From contig NZ_VWPY01000010.1 in assembly GCF_011839805.1 (NCBI RefSeq), positions 1-64,000 of the forward strand: a DNA stretch of 64,000 bases, in the 5' to 3' direction. The translations under genes and the position numbers were made by a program. The notes under the pieces were generated by a model. The model was not told the DNA's origin, searched no databases, and saw nothing but the letters and a program-made list of their open reading frames with translations. The DNA comes from Kineococcus rubinsiae. Its GTDB lineage: Bacteria > Actinomycetota > Actinomycetes > Actinomycetales > Kineococcaceae. This document shows positions 26,816 through 35,352 of the stretch, in pieces (positions within the stretch are counted from its first letter, which is position 1; every line of letters starts with the position of its first letter).

Positions 26816-27129
26816 GGGTCGACTCCTTCTCGTCCGGTCTCCCGGGACGTGCGCGCCGGCGGCGCGCGGGGCACCGCGCGACGTCGGCGGCGGTCGGGGG
26901 GACCCCTCTGTCGGACGACCGGGCCGGCGACGGGACCGGCCGGTCCCGTGCGGTGCCGGAACAGTACGCGCCCCCACCCGGCAGCGGGAGGGAGTTCTCC
27001 ACCGGTGCCCCGCCGCTGCCCGCCCGCCCCGGCCGCACGACCGGCACCGGTGTCGGCACGCCTGCCTAGGGTGGGTCCGCACCCGGAGGGAGCCGACGGG
27101 GACGACACGACGACGAGGAGGCCCCACCC
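26816..27129. other. 314-bp intergenic gap (divergent promoters)
   Basis: This gap separates the divergent small basic protein and membrane GAF-like genes. It holds the AAGGAG site of the former, a TAGGGT element near 27066 that could be a -10 for the latter, and the GAGGAGG site before 27130. No further coding frame is convincing. Confidence 0.5.
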
Positions 27130-27990
27130 GTGCCCACGCTGGTCCTGGAGGTGGCGCTCGCGGTCCTGGCCGCCGCCGTCGGCGCCGCGCTCGCCCTCGA
27201 GCGCACCGAGCTGTGGGAACCCCGCCCAGCGGTGACCGTCGCCCTCGTCGTCCTCACGGCCGTCCTCGCCGCGGCCTCGACGACGTCGACGGCCGTGCGG
27301 CGCTTCCGGGCCCGCCGCCGCGGCGCGCGCCGCGACCTCCTCGACGACGTCCTGACCGGCACCCTGTGGGCCGTCGCCGACACCACCGCGCTGGACCCCC
27401 GCGACCTCTCCGTCGCCGCCTACCGCCTCGACGCCCTGCCCTGGCGGGCCCCGCGCCTGGCCCGGCTGCACCGCGTGCGCGCAGCCCGCCGGCCCGGCGC
27501 CACCGGCATCGTCTGGGCGCCCGGCAAGGGCGTCATCGGCGAGTGCGTCGCCAGCGGCCTGGTCGTCGCCCGCGACGTCCGCGCCACCTGGGCCGGCCTC
27601 GGGACCCCCGACCGCGCCGCGTGGGACGCCCTGCCCCCGGACACCCGCTCCGGGGTCACCCACGCCGAGTTCCTCGCCGTGCGCGACACCGTCGACGTCG
27701 TCGTCGCGCTGCCCGTCGTCGACGACACCGGCCCCACCTCCCGCGTGACCGGGTGCCTCGCCCTCGACGGGCCCACCGGCTCCCTGCAGACCCTGACCAC
27801 GCCCGCCGTCCTCGGCCTGCTCGAGGCCACCACCCGCGTCCTGCGCGGGCTCGACGTCGCCGCGCCCCAGGCCGTCGCCCGCAGCGCCGGCCCCGGCGCG
27901 AGCACCTCCCCGCAGGACGCGCTCACGGCCGCGTGGCGCCGGGCGGGCCTCCCGCCCGAGCGCGTCGAGCGCCTGCTGCACGGGCGCTGA
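27130..27990 (+). CDS. Membrane-anchored protein with GAF-like domain
   Basis: The 286-residue product begins with two closely spaced membrane segments (about 3-22 and 33-52) and a basic [13 protein letters not shown] stretch, so it is N-terminally anchored with a cytoplasmic tail. The remainder (about 65-245) resembles a GAF fold: it has WAPGKGVIGECVASGLVVARDV, similar to the GxxGxxxxTG entry of GAF proteins, and a later VDVVVALPVVDD and CLALDG. No output domain is present. The GTG start has a GAGGAGG site 8 bp upstream. A sensor role is inference; the ligand is unknown. Confidence 0.65.
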   Translation: MPTLVLEVALAVLAAAVGAALALERTELWEPRPAVTVALVVLTAVLAAASTTSTAVRRFRARRRGARRDLLDDVLTGTLWAVADTTALDPRDLSVAAYRLDALPWRAPRLARLHRVRAARRPGATGIVWAPGKGVIGECVASGLVVARDVRATWAGLGTPDRAAWDALPPDTRSGVTHAEFLAVRDTVDVVVALPVVDDTGPTSRVTGCLALDGPTGSLQTLTTPAVLGLLEATTRVLRGLDVAAPQAVARSAGPGASTSPQDALTAAWRRAGLPPERVERLLHGR

Positions 27991-28093
27991 CCCCCCGGCT
28001 GGCCCGCAGCCGGGCCGCTGGGGGAGGGTGGGCCGGCAGCGGTGCCGGGCGGCACCGCGCCGCCCGGGGGAGACCGCTCCGGGAGGACGAGAC

Positions 28094-29299
28094 GTGGAAC
28101 AGCCCGAGCGCGACGACCAGCAGGCCCCGGCGCTGCCCCGCCGGTGGCTGGTGATCGCCGCCTACACCTTCGGCGTCACCATGCTCGGCACCACGCTCCC
28201 CACCCCCCTCTACGCGATCTACCAGCGCGAGTGGGGGTTCTCCGGCCTCGTCTCCACCGTCGTCTTCGCCACCTACGCCGTCGGCGTCATCGCCGCCCTC
28301 GTCCTGCTCGGCCGCAGCTCCGACACCGCCGGGCGACGCCCCCTGCTCGCCGTCGGCCTCGGGTTCTCCGCCGCCAGCGCCCTCTGCTTCCTCCTCGCCG
28401 ACAGCCTCCCCCTGCTCTTCGCGGGCCGACTGCTGTCCGGGCTGTCCGCGGGCGTGTTCACCGGCACCGCGACCACCGCCGTCGTCGAGCTCGCCGGCCG
28501 CGTGCCCCGCGCCCGCGCCGCGCTCGTCGCGACCGCGGTCAACATGCTCGGCCTCGGCGCCGGCCCCCTCCTGGCCGGGGCGCTCGCGGAGTGGGCCCCC
28601 GCACCCCTGCGCACCCCCTACCTCGTGCACCTCGCGCTCCTCGTGCCCGCCGCCGTCGGCCTCACCCGGATGCCCGAGACCGTCCGCGACACCGGCCCCC
28701 TGCGGGTGCGGCCCCTGCGCCCCACCGTCCCCGAGGCCGTGCGCGCCGCCTTCTGGCCCGCCGCCCTGTCCGGCTTCGCCGGGTTCGCGACCCTCGGCCT
28801 CTTCACCGCCGTCGAGCCCCGCTTCCTGTCCGAGGTCCTCGGCGTCACCGACCACCTCGCCGCCGGCGCCGTCGTCTTCGGCGTCTTCGCCGCCTCCACG
28901 CTCGCCCAGGTCCTCACCACGCGCGCCGCCCCCGCCCGGGCCCTGCCCCTGGCCTGCGCGGCCCTCGTGCTCGGCATGCTCCTCGTCGTCCTGGCCCTGC
29001 GCTCCTCCAGCGCCCCCCTGCTCATCGCCGGCTCGCTCGTCACCGGCGCCGGCCAGGGCACCGCCCTGCGCGCCGGGATCGGCGCCCTCACCCGCCTCAG
29101 CCCGCCCGGACGCGGCGGCGAGGTCACCTCCACCCTCTTCGTCGTCCTCTACGTCGCCATCTCCCTGCCCGTCGTCGGCGTCGGCCTGCTCGCCGCGAGC
29201 ATCGGCATCGTGGATGCTGCCCTGGTGTTCGCCCTCGCCGTGGCCGTCCTCGCCGTCGTCGCGACCCTCCTGCTCTGGCGCCGGCCGGTGACCGCGTGA
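28094..29299 (+). CDS. MFS transporter
   Basis: The 401-residue product is a 12-helix major facilitator. It has LGTTLPTPLYAIYQREWGFS after helix 1, GRSSDTAGRRPLLAVGL as the loop 2-3 motif, and a GRLLSGLSAGVFTGTATTAV helix 4. It looks like an exporter of the small sugar/drug type. The GTG start at 28094 has GGGAGG upstream. Its TGA overlaps the GTG of the MoeZ-type gene by 4 nt (GTGA), so the two are translationally coupled. A functional link, such as export of a sulfur-containing product, is only suggested by that coupling. Confidence 0.82.
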   Translation: MEQPERDDQQAPALPRRWLVIAAYTFGVTMLGTTLPTPLYAIYQREWGFSGLVSTVVFATYAVGVIAALVLLGRSSDTAGRRPLLAVGLGFSAASALCFLLADSLPLLFAGRLLSGLSAGVFTGTATTAVVELAGRVPRARAALVATAVNMLGLGAGPLLAGALAEWAPAPLRTPYLVHLALLVPAAVGLTRMPETVRDTGPLRVRPLRPTVPEAVRAAFWPAALSGFAGFATLGLFTAVEPRFLSEVLGVTDHLAAGAVVFGVFAASTLAQVLTTRAAPARALPLACAALVLGMLLVVLALRSSSAPLLIAGSLVTGAGQGTALRAGIGALTRLSPPGRGGEVTSTLFVVLYVAISLPVVGVGLLAASIGIVDAALVFALAVAVLAVVATLLLWRRPVTA

Positions 29300-30444
29300 G
29301 CCCGGCGCACGAGCCCCTCGTCGCCCCCGGCCCCGAGCTCACCGCCGACGAGCGCCGCCGCTACGCCCGCCACCTCCTGCTCCCCGAGATCGGCGAGACC
29401 GGCCAGCGCCGCCTCAAGAACGCCCGCGTCCTCGTCGTCGGCGCCGGCGGCCTCGGCTCCCCGGCCCTGCTCTACCTCGCCGCCGCCGGCGTCGGCACCC
29501 TCGGCGTCGTCGACGACGACGTCGTGGAGGAGTCCAACCTCCAGCGCCAGATCGTCCACACCACCGCCGACGTCGGCCGCCCCAAGGTCGACAGCGCCGC
29601 CGAGGCCGTCGCCCGCACCAACCCCCTCGTCACCGTCATCCGCCACCACGAGCGCCTCACCGCCGCCACCGCCACCCGCCTCGTCGCCGGCTACGACCTC
29701 GTCCTCGACGGCTCCGACTCCTTCGCCACCCGCTACCTCGTCAACGACGCCTGCGTCCTCGCCGGCCTCCCCTGGGTCTGGGGCGCCGTCCTGCGCTTCG
29801 ACGGCCACGTCGCCGTCTTCCGCGACGGCTCCGGCCCCACCTACCGCGACCTCTTCCCCACCGCCCCGCCCCCCGGCACCGTCCCCGGCTGCGGGGAGGC
29901 CGGGGTCCTCGGCGGCGTCTGCGCGAGCGTCGGCTCCGTCATGGTCACCGAGGCCGTCAAGCTCATCACCGGGGCCGGGCGCACCCTCCTCGGCCGCGTC
30001 CTCGTCCTCGACGCCCTCGCCGGCAGCTGGCGCACCCTCGACGTCCGCCCCGACCCCACCCGCGCCCCCGTCACGGCGCTCGCGGACGAGGTGGCTCCCG
30101 CCCCCGCCCCGGTGGTCCCGGCCGTCGCGGCGGCCGACCTGCTGCGGGAGCTCGCGTCCGCGGCACCCCCGGTCGTCGTCGACGTGCGCGAACCCGGGGA
30201 GCACGCGGCCTCCGCGCTGCCCGGCGCCCGGCTCGCGCCGCTCGCCACGGTGCTGGACGGCACGGCGGACCTCCCGCGCGACCGGCCCCTGGTGCTGCAC
30301 TGCGCGTCGGGCAACCGGTCCGCCCGGGCCATGCAGGCGCTGCTCGCGGCCGGCTACGGCGACGTCCGGCACCTCGACGGCGGGCTGTCGGCGTGGTTGC
30401 GCGCCGGCGGCCCCGTCGTCGCGGGGACCTCCGTCAGCGCCTGA
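29296..30444 (+). CDS. moeZ: MoeZ/MoeBR-type adenylyltransferase-sulfurtransferase
   Basis: The 382-residue product joins an E1-like MoeB/ThiF domain to a C-terminal rhodanese. The first domain (about 12-255) has RYARHLLLPEIGETGQRRL, the nucleotide motif GAGGLGSPAL, DDDVVEESNLQRQI and the candidate catalytic cysteine in PGCGEAG. The rhodanese (about 275-380) has HCASGNRSARAM with the persulfide cysteine. Such proteins adenylate and then thiocarboxylate MoaD/ThiS/CysO-type carrier proteins for molybdopterin, thiamine or cysteine synthesis. The zinc CxxC pairs common in MoeB are not evident. It overlaps the upstream MFS stop by 4 nt. Its 3' end overlaps the convergent phosphatidyltransferase gene by 11 bp. 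Confidence 0.87.
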   Translation: MSPAHEPLVAPGPELTADERRRYARHLLLPEIGETGQRRLKNARVLVVGAGGLGSPALLYLAAAGVGTLGVVDDDVVEESNLQRQIVHTTADVGRPKVDSAAEAVARTNPLVTVIRHHERLTAATATRLVAGYDLVLDGSDSFATRYLVNDACVLAGLPWVWGAVLRFDGHVAVFRDGSGPTYRDLFPTAPPPGTVPGCGEAGVLGGVCASVGSVMVTEAVKLITGAGRTLLGRVLVLDALAGSWRTLDVRPDPTRAPVTALADEVAPAPAPVVPAVAAADLLRELASAAPPVVVDVREPGEHAASALPGARLAPLATVLDGTADLPRDRPLVLHCASGNRSARAMQALLAAGYGDVRHLDGGLSAWLRAGGPVVAGTSVSA

Positions 30445-31132
30445 CGCGGTCGCGGGCGGCGCGCTCGAGGTCGAGCACGTCGCGGCCGAAGGAGACGACC
30501 AGCGCGGCCAGGGCCACCGCGACGACCCCGCGGGCCAGGTCCGGAGGGGTCGGGGGCAGGAGCGCCAGCACGACGGCGACGGCCTGGGCACCCGCCACCA
30601 CCCGGCGGGCGCGACGGGGCCGCAGGGCGCCGCGCAGCGCGGGCCGGAGCGCACCGGCCACCACGAACGCGTAGCGCAGCGCCCCGATCCCGGCGGCCCA
30701 CCACCCGACGGTCGGGACCAGCGCGAGGGAGGCGACGGCGAGGAAGGCCGCGTCGGCCTCGACGTCGAAGCGGGCGCCCGCGGGGGAGGCGGTGCCGCTG
30801 CGGCGGGCGACCGGCCCGTCCACGGCGTCGAGGACGGCCGCGGCGGCCGCGAGTCCGGCGACCGTCGCCGTCCGCACCGGGGACCCGGTGACCAGCAGGC
30901 CCGCGACGTGCCCGGCCAGCACCGCCGTCAGCAGAAGCCGGGTTCCCGTCACGCGGTCGCCGGGGCGCAGCACGCCGGGTGCGCCCAGGGGCCGGAGCAA
31001 CCGCGGCAGGCCGGGGGCTCTCGGCGGGCGTGGGGCTCGGGGAGGGCCCGAGACACCCGGGAGGACGGCAGCCGTCGCCGCGCCCGGGGTGGTCGAGCCG
31101 CTGCCGGGCGGCGGCGAGGGGACGGTGTCCAC
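30434..31132 (-). CDS. CDP-alcohol phosphatidyltransferase family membrane protein
   Basis: The 232-residue product has several hydrophobic helices and the family signature D-x2-D-G-x2-A-R-x8-G-x3-D-x3-D, seen from Asp102 (DAVDGPVARRSG) to Asp127 (RFDVEAD). These integral membrane enzymes transfer a phospho-alcohol from a CDP-activated donor to make phospholipids such as phosphatidylglycerol or phosphatidylinositol phosphate. Acceptor specificity is not readable. The start is GTG 31132, with GAGGAG 6 bp upstream; the frame extends further but runs into the divergent GNAT gene. Confidence 0.83.
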   Translation of the reverse strand: MDTVPSPPPGSGSTTPGAATAAVLPGVSGPPRAPRPPRAPGLPRLLRPLGAPGVLRPGDRVTGTRLLLTAVLAGHVAGLLVTGSPVRTATVAGLAAAAAVLDAVDGPVARRSGTASPAGARFDVEADAAFLAVASLALVPTVGWWAAGIGALRYAFVVAGALRPALRGALRPRRARRVVAGAQAVAVVLALLPPTPPDLARGVVAVALAALVVSFGRDVLDLERAARDRVRR

Positions 31133-31205
31133 GGCGGTCCTCCTCGTCGTCGCGTGAGACGGGAACCCGGTGACGCCGTCCCGTGCCGCGGTCAGGATGA
31201 GGCCT

Positions 31206-31790
31206 GTGACGACCTCCCCGCGACCCTCCCTGCCCGGCACCCCGGCGCCGGGTGACCTCGAGCTCACCGCGGGGGACGACCTCGTGCTGCGCCGGCACCG
31301 CGCGGACGACGTGCCGGGCATCGTCGCCCAGTGCATCGACCCTGTGTCCGTCGAGTACACGATCGTCCCGACGCCCTACGGGACCGAGCAGGCCGAGGCC
31401 TTCGTCGCGATGTGCCGCCGGGACTGGGAGGCGGGGACGGCGGCCGCCTTCGCCGTCGTCGTCGACGGCCGCTTCGCGGGCACCGTGGACCTGCAGCTGC
31501 GCGAGGCCGGCTGGGCCGAGGTGGGCTTCGGGCTGGGGCCCTGGGCGCGGGGGAGGGGAGTCGGGGTGCGGGCGGTCCGCCGCGTCCTGCGGTGGGGCTT
31601 CGACGACCTCGGCCTCGAGGGCGTGCACTGGCGGGCGCACGTCGGCAACCACGCGACGCGCCGCACGGCCGAGCGGTGCGGCGTCCGCGTCGAGGGCGAG
31701 GTGCGCGGGCTCCTGGTCCAGCGGGGGAGGCGGCGCGACGGGTGGATCGGCTCGGTCCGCAGGGGCGACGACCTCGAGCCGGCCGTCTAA
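31206..31790 (+). CDS. GNAT-family N-acetyltransferase (RimJ/RimL type)
   Basis: The 194-residue product has the RimJ/RimL layout: LVLRRHRADDVPGIV at the N-terminus, VDGRFAGTVDLQL, an acetyl-CoA-binding segment ARGRGVGVRAVRRVLRWGF, and a C-terminal HVGNHATRRTAERCGVRVEG. Such enzymes acetylate protein N-termini or small amines. GTG 31206 is chosen; ATG 31197 and an upstream start are possible. A CAGGAT -10-like element and an AGGATGAGG purine run just upstream could serve either a leaderless or a ribosome-bound start. It is divergent from the phosphatidyltransferase gene. Confidence 0.82.
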   Translation: MTTSPRPSLPGTPAPGDLELTAGDDLVLRRHRADDVPGIVAQCIDPVSVEYTIVPTPYGTEQAEAFVAMCRRDWEAGTAAAFAVVVDGRFAGTVDLQLREAGWAEVGFGLGPWARGRGVGVRAVRRVLRWGFDDLGLEGVHWRAHVGNHATRRTAERCGVRVEGEVRGLLVQRGRRRDGWIGSVRRGDDLEPAV

Positions 31791-31806
31791 GTGGATGGTC
31801 CTTGTT

Positions 31807-31818
31807 ATACTATAGCCG
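31807..31818. promoter_or_regulatory. CTATAG-centred site 1 (putative GntR operator/-10)
   Basis: ATACTATAGCCG lies 17 bp after the GNAT stop codon and is repeated exactly at 32113. Both share AT[A/T]CTATAG with the promoter of the isomerase/kinase operon at 38.15 kb. Confidence 0.45.
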
Positions 31819-32112
31819 TTGGCCGTGCCGGATGGCTTCGGGGCCCTGGGGAGGGGGCGAGACTGCTCAGGACCACGAGGTCACGTCGCCGTGGGGAACC
31901 GGTCCGCCGGCCGGTCCGGCAACCGAACCCGCAGTCCAGTCGGCGGTGGGGGAGCGGTTGAGCGCGACGCGGCCGAGCACTGACACCCCGCCCCACGGCT
32001 CGCCCCCGGTCCGTGCTCCGCACCTCGAGTCGAGGTCTTCAGCGACCGGCGACGCGGTCCGCCCCGCCGGCGCGAGGCCTGCAGCGGTCGGCTGTCATCT
32101 GTAGATCATCAG

Positions 32113-32124
32113 ATACTATAGCCG
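32113..32124. promoter_or_regulatory. CTATAG-centred site 2 (putative GntR operator/-10)
   Basis: An exact copy of the 31807 site lies 22 bp beyond the 3' end of the GntR gene and is preceded by AGATCATCAG. On either strand the TATAG core could also be a -10 element. Confidence 0.45.
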
Positions 32125-32146
32125 CCTGCCTTGCAGTTGACGCGAC

Positions 32147-32851
32147 TCACGACTCCGCGTCGGGAACAACCGCCCCCAGAGAGCGGGGTCCGCGACCCAG
32201 GGTCCGGCGCCGCACCTGCTCGAGGTGGTTCCGCATCAGCTCGCCTCCGCGGTCGGCGTCCCCGTCGACGAGGGCGTCGAGGATCTGCTGGTGCTCCACG
32301 GCGCTGTGGTGGGGGTCAAGCGCGGGGGCCCCGGCGGCGACGCGCACGCGCTGCAGCTGTCCGCCGAGGGCCGCGTAGGCGTCGGCGAGGAACGTGTTGC
32401 CGCTGCGGCGGGCGAGGAGGGTGTGGAACGTCTCGTCGGCCGTCCACCACTCGCGGGCCGTGCGGCGGTCCTGGACGGCCGAGGACGCGAGGACGAGGAC
32501 GTCGACGCTGCGCTGGAGGTCGTGCAGGAAGTCGCCCGAGGCGCGGCGGCCCGCCGCGACGGTCAGCGGGGGTTCCAGGACGAGGCGGGCGTCGAGCAGC
32601 TGCCGGACCTCGTCCTCTGAGGGCAGGGGAGCGACGCGGTAGCCCTTGAGGGCCTCCCGCCGCACGAGGCCCGTGTGCTCCAGCCGGGCCAGCGCCTCGC
32701 GCAGGGGGGTCTGGCTGACGTCGAGCTCGCGAGAGAGCGTCGCGATGTTCAGGTCGTCGCCGGGGACACGCGTGCCGTCGAGGAACTCCTCGAGCAGGAC
32801 GCCGTACATCTTGTCCGCCAACGGCAGACGGCCGGACCGCTCGCGGGTCAC
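32147..32851 (-). CDS. GntR-family regulator with FCD ligand domain (operon-encoded)
   Basis: The 234-residue product has an N-terminal winged helix (about 8-78: LNIATLSRELDVSQTPLREALARLEHTGLV) and an all-helical FCD domain (about 85-220). The FCD metal-ligand pattern includes ARLVLEP, DETFHTLLARRSGN and EHQQILDALVDGD. FCD regulators sense small carboxylic or sugar acids. It is the last gene of the sugar operon (79 bp after the dehydrogenase-like gene). It probably controls that operon through the CTATAG sites. GTG 32851 has GAGGAG upstream. Confidence 0.88.
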   Translation of the reverse strand: MTRERSGRLPLADKMYGVLLEEFLDGTRVPGDDLNIATLSRELDVSQTPLREALARLEHTGLVRREALKGYRVAPLPSEDEVRQLLDARLVLEPPLTVAAGRRASGDFLHDLQRSVDVLVLASSAVQDRRTAREWWTADETFHTLLARRSGNTFLADAYAALGGQLQRVRVAAGAPALDPHHSAVEHQQILDALVDGDADRGGELMRNHLEQVRRRTLGRGPRSLGAVVPDAES

Positions 32852-32930
32852 GCGTCTCCTCCTCGGGCGGCGCGCCGGGTGCGCGCGACCGCCGTCACGC
32901 TACCGCGACGGCCGCACGCACCCGGGGAGG

Positions 32931-33905
32931 TCAGGAGGCCAGCGGCGAGGGGCCGAGGTCCTCGAGCAGCTCGGCCATCTTCTTGTAGGCCTTGTTGCGG
33001 TAGTCGATGAGCTCGGCGAGCTTCTCGGGCGCGAGCTCCAGGAACCCGGAACCCGTCTTCGTGCCGTACTTGCCCGCGTTCACGAGCTCGGTGAGGTTGC
33101 CCGGCGCGGACATCCGGTCCCCGAAGTGGCCCTCGAGGACGGCGAAGCCCTTGGCGTAGATGTCGAGGCCGGCCATGTCGGCGATCGCGAACGGCCCGAA
33201 GAAGGGCAGCCGGAACCCGAAGGTCGTCGAGACGATCGTGTCGACGTCGGTGGGGGTGGCGACACCCTCCTCGACGATCGTCATGGCCTCCTTGAGGAGG
33301 ATGTACTGCAGGCGGTTCAGGACGAACCCGGGGACGTCCTTGACCTGGGCGCCCTTGCGGCCGGCGCGGGTCAGCAGGTCGTCGATGAGCGGCAGGACGG
33401 CGGGGTTCGTCGCCTCGCCCATGACGAGCTCGACGCCCGGGATGAACGGCGCCGGGTTCGAGAAGTGCACCGTGAGGAACAGCGACGGGTCCTCGAACGC
33501 CTCGGCCAGGACCTTGACGGGGATCGTCGAGGTGTTGGTGCCGATGATCGTGCCGGGGGTGACGGCCTTCTCGACGCGCGCGAGGACGTCCTTCTTGACC
33601 TGCGGGTCCTCGAAGACGGCCTCCTCGACGAGGTGGACGTCGGCGACGGCCTCCTCGATGCTCTGCGCCGGGTGCAGGCGCTGCTCGAGGATCTCGGTGC
33701 TGCCCGGGGCGAACAGGCCCTGGCCCTCGAAGAGCTTCGACTCCTTCAGGAGCCGCTCGTAGTTGCGCTGCGTCGACTCGGCGTCGGCGTCGGCGAGCCA
33801 GACGTCGGCGCCGGCCAGGGCGAGGGACTGGGCGATGCCGCCGCCCATGTACCCGGTGCCGACCTGGGCGACCTTGGTGATCTTGTCCGTGCGGGGTGTG
33901 GCCAC
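32931..33905 (-). CDS. 3-hydroxyacyl-CoA dehydrogenase-family oxidoreductase
   Basis: The 324-residue product has the NAD-binding motif VAQVGTGYMGGGIAQSLALAG near the N-terminus (residues 12-32), TNTSTIPVKVLAEAFEDP, and HFSNPAPFIPGVELVMGEAT, followed by the helical C-terminal domain with GFVLNRLQYILLKEA. The family oxidises 3-hydroxyacyl-CoA or hydroxy acids. Its place among sugar-phosphate isomerases and a ketose kinase argues for a sugar-acid substrate rather than fatty acids. It could produce a 3-keto acid that decarboxylates to a ketotetrose; this is inference. The GTG start at 33905 has GGAG 8 bp upstream. Confidence 0.82.
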   Translation of the reverse strand: MATPRTDKITKVAQVGTGYMGGGIAQSLALAGADVWLADADAESTQRNYERLLKESKLFEGQGLFAPGSTEILEQRLHPAQSIEEAVADVHLVEEAVFEDPQVKKDVLARVEKAVTPGTIIGTNTSTIPVKVLAEAFEDPSLFLTVHFSNPAPFIPGVELVMGEATNPAVLPLIDDLLTRAGRKGAQVKDVPGFVLNRLQYILLKEAMTIVEEGVATPTDVDTIVSTTFGFRLPFFGPFAIADMAGLDIYAKGFAVLEGHFGDRMSAPGNLTELVNAGKYGTKTGSGFLELAPEKLAELIDYRNKAYKKMAELLEDLGPSPLAS

Positions 33906-33956
33906 GAGGGTGTCTCCGGTTCTCAGTCGAGGGGGGTTCTGCCGTGCCGCGGAGGG

Positions 33957-34733
33957 TCAGGCGTCGTGCGTGCCGGGACCGGTGCCGCGGGTGGCGCCGA
34001 TCTCGGAGATGACGGTGCGGAAGTTCGCCACGTCGTGGGCGAACCGGCCGAGGAAGAGGCCGTCGACACCGTCGGCGACCTGGGCGAAGAGCCCGGGGCC
34101 GGCGCTGCCGCCGTAGAGGATGCGGGTGGTGCCGGTGCGGTGCGCGACCGCCTCGCGCAGGCGCGTGGTGACGCCGACGACGTGCTCGGCGGAGGCGGGC
34201 TCGGACGCCCCGATGGCCCAGTTCGGCTCGTAGCCGAGGACGACCTCCGCCTCCGGCGGGACGTCCTCGAGGGCCGCGAGGACCTGGGCGATCGTGACGC
34301 GGGCGGCGTCCTCGACGTCGACGCGGGTGTTCTCGCCGAAGCAGATGAGCGGGACGAGCCCGTTGCGGGCCACCGCCGCGGCCTTGCGGGCCGTGACGAT
34401 GTCGTCCTCGGCGAACATGCGCCGGCGCTCCGCGTGGCCCAGCTCGACGTAGCGCACCCCCGCCTCCGCGAGCGCCGCGGGGGACACCTCGCCCGTGAGG
34501 GCGCCGAAGTCCTCCCACGACGCGTCCTGGGCGCCGACGGCGATGCCCGTGCCGCGCAGCAGGTCGATCCCGGTGGTGATGGACAGGAAGTCCGGGATCA
34601 CGAAGGCGTCGACGCCGCAGGCCTCGGCGTGCGCGCCCAGCGCGGCCACCTCGGTGAGGTAGCTGCGCGTGCGTGCCAGCCCGAAGTACATCTTCAGGCT
34701 GACGCCGACGAGGGGGCGCTGGCGGGAGGTCAT
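33957..34733 (-). CDS. Triosephosphate-isomerase-family ketose-phosphate isomerase (LerI/EryH-like)
   Basis: The 258-residue product is a TIM homologue with the catalytic residues in place: Lys in VSLKMYFGLARTRS, His in LGHAERRRMF, and Glu in GYEPNWAIG. The N-terminal SLK instead of NxK and the SITTGIDLLRGTGIAVGAQD region set it apart from glycolytic TpiA and match the tetrulose-phosphate isomerase group. I recall LerI and EryH converting L-erythrulose 1-phosphate to D-erythrulose 4-phosphate. It lies between the RpiB and dehydrogenase-like genes on the same transcript. The ATG start at 34733 is clear. Confidence 0.83.
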   Translation of the reverse strand: MTSRQRPLVGVSLKMYFGLARTRSYLTEVAALGAHAEACGVDAFVIPDFLSITTGIDLLRGTGIAVGAQDASWEDFGALTGEVSPAALAEAGVRYVELGHAERRRMFAEDDIVTARKAAAVARNGLVPLICFGENTRVDVEDAARVTIAQVLAALEDVPPEAEVVLGYEPNWAIGASEPASAEHVVGVTTRLREAVAHRTGTTRILYGGSAGPGLFAQVADGVDGLFLGRFAHDVANFRTVISEIGATRGTGPGTHDA

Positions 34734-34805
34734 GGTCGTGCAGTGTCCTCGGTGCTCAGGAGCGGGGCGGCGGCGGGGTTCGCGCCGGTGCGGTCGGGGT
34801 CGCGC

Positions 34806-35318
34806 TCAGGTGGCGGAGGCCGCCGCGGTGTCCGCGTCCTCGTTCGCGTCCGCCGTGCCGTTCTCGTAGCTGGTGATGGCGTCGACCTTGGCGGCGGAGG
34901 CGCTGGAGGTGTCGAACGTGTAGCCGAGGAACTCCTTGGCCAGGCGGCGCGCCAGCTCCAGGCCGATGACGCGCGCACCCAGGGCGAGGACCTGGGCGTT
35001 GTTCGACAGGACGAGGCGCTCGACCGAGAACCCGTCGTGGGCCACGGAGGCCCGGATGCCGGGGACCTTGTTCGCCGAGATGGCGACGCCCATGCCGGTG
35101 CCGCACACGAAGATGCCGCGGTCGGCCTCGCCGGCGGCGATCTTGCGGGCACCCGCGACGGCCACGTGCGGGTAGGCGGTGTCGTCGTCGCCGTTCACGC
35201 CGACGTCGATGACCTCGCTGACGCGGGAGTCCTTGAGCAGGTCGGCCTTGATGGCGTCCTTGTACTGGACGCCGGCCTCGTCGGCGGCGAGCACGATGCG
35301 CAGCTGGGTGTCGGTCAC
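34806..35318 (-). CDS. rpiB: RpiB/EryI-type sugar-phosphate isomerase
   Basis: The 170-residue product has the RpiB fold: [18 protein letters not shown], the active-site loop [17 protein letters not shown] with the catalytic cysteine, [26 protein letters not shown], and a longer-than-usual acidic, Ala-rich tail of about 25 residues. RpiB enzymes interconvert aldose and ketose 5-phosphates. The EryI branch makes D-erythrose 4-phosphate from D-erythrulose 4-phosphate, which fits the neighbours better than ribose metabolism. GTG 35318 has AGGAGG upstream. It is the third gene of the operon, 34 bp after the kinase. Confidence 0.87.
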   Translation of the reverse strand: MTDTQLRIVLAADEAGVQYKDAIKADLLKDSRVSEVIDVGVNGDDDTAYPHVAVAGARKIAAGEADRGIFVCGTGMGVAISANKVPGIRASVAHDGFSVERLVLSNNAQVLALGARVIGLELARRLAKEFLGYTFDTSSASAAKVDAITSYENGTADANEDADTAAASAT

Positions 35319-35352
35319 GTGGTCCTCCTGGGGTGGGTCGGGAGCGGGTGGC

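Larger units (their letters stand above)
31791..32146. other. 356-bp gap with two ATACTATAGCCG sites
   Basis: This stretch between the GNAT gene and the 3' end of the GntR gene has no convincing gene. It is bordered by two identical 12-bp AT-containing sites (31807-31818 and 32113-32124), unusual in this GC-rich sequence. The inner sequence has irregular codon structure in every frame. It may be a scar where transport genes have been lost. Confidence 0.5.

Noticed and set aside
31331-32104. Plus-strand frame continuing through the gap after the GNAT gene
   Set aside because: The part beyond 31790 is Pro/Ser/Gly-rich and has no start or family resemblance. The first part is a shifted reading of the GNAT gene.
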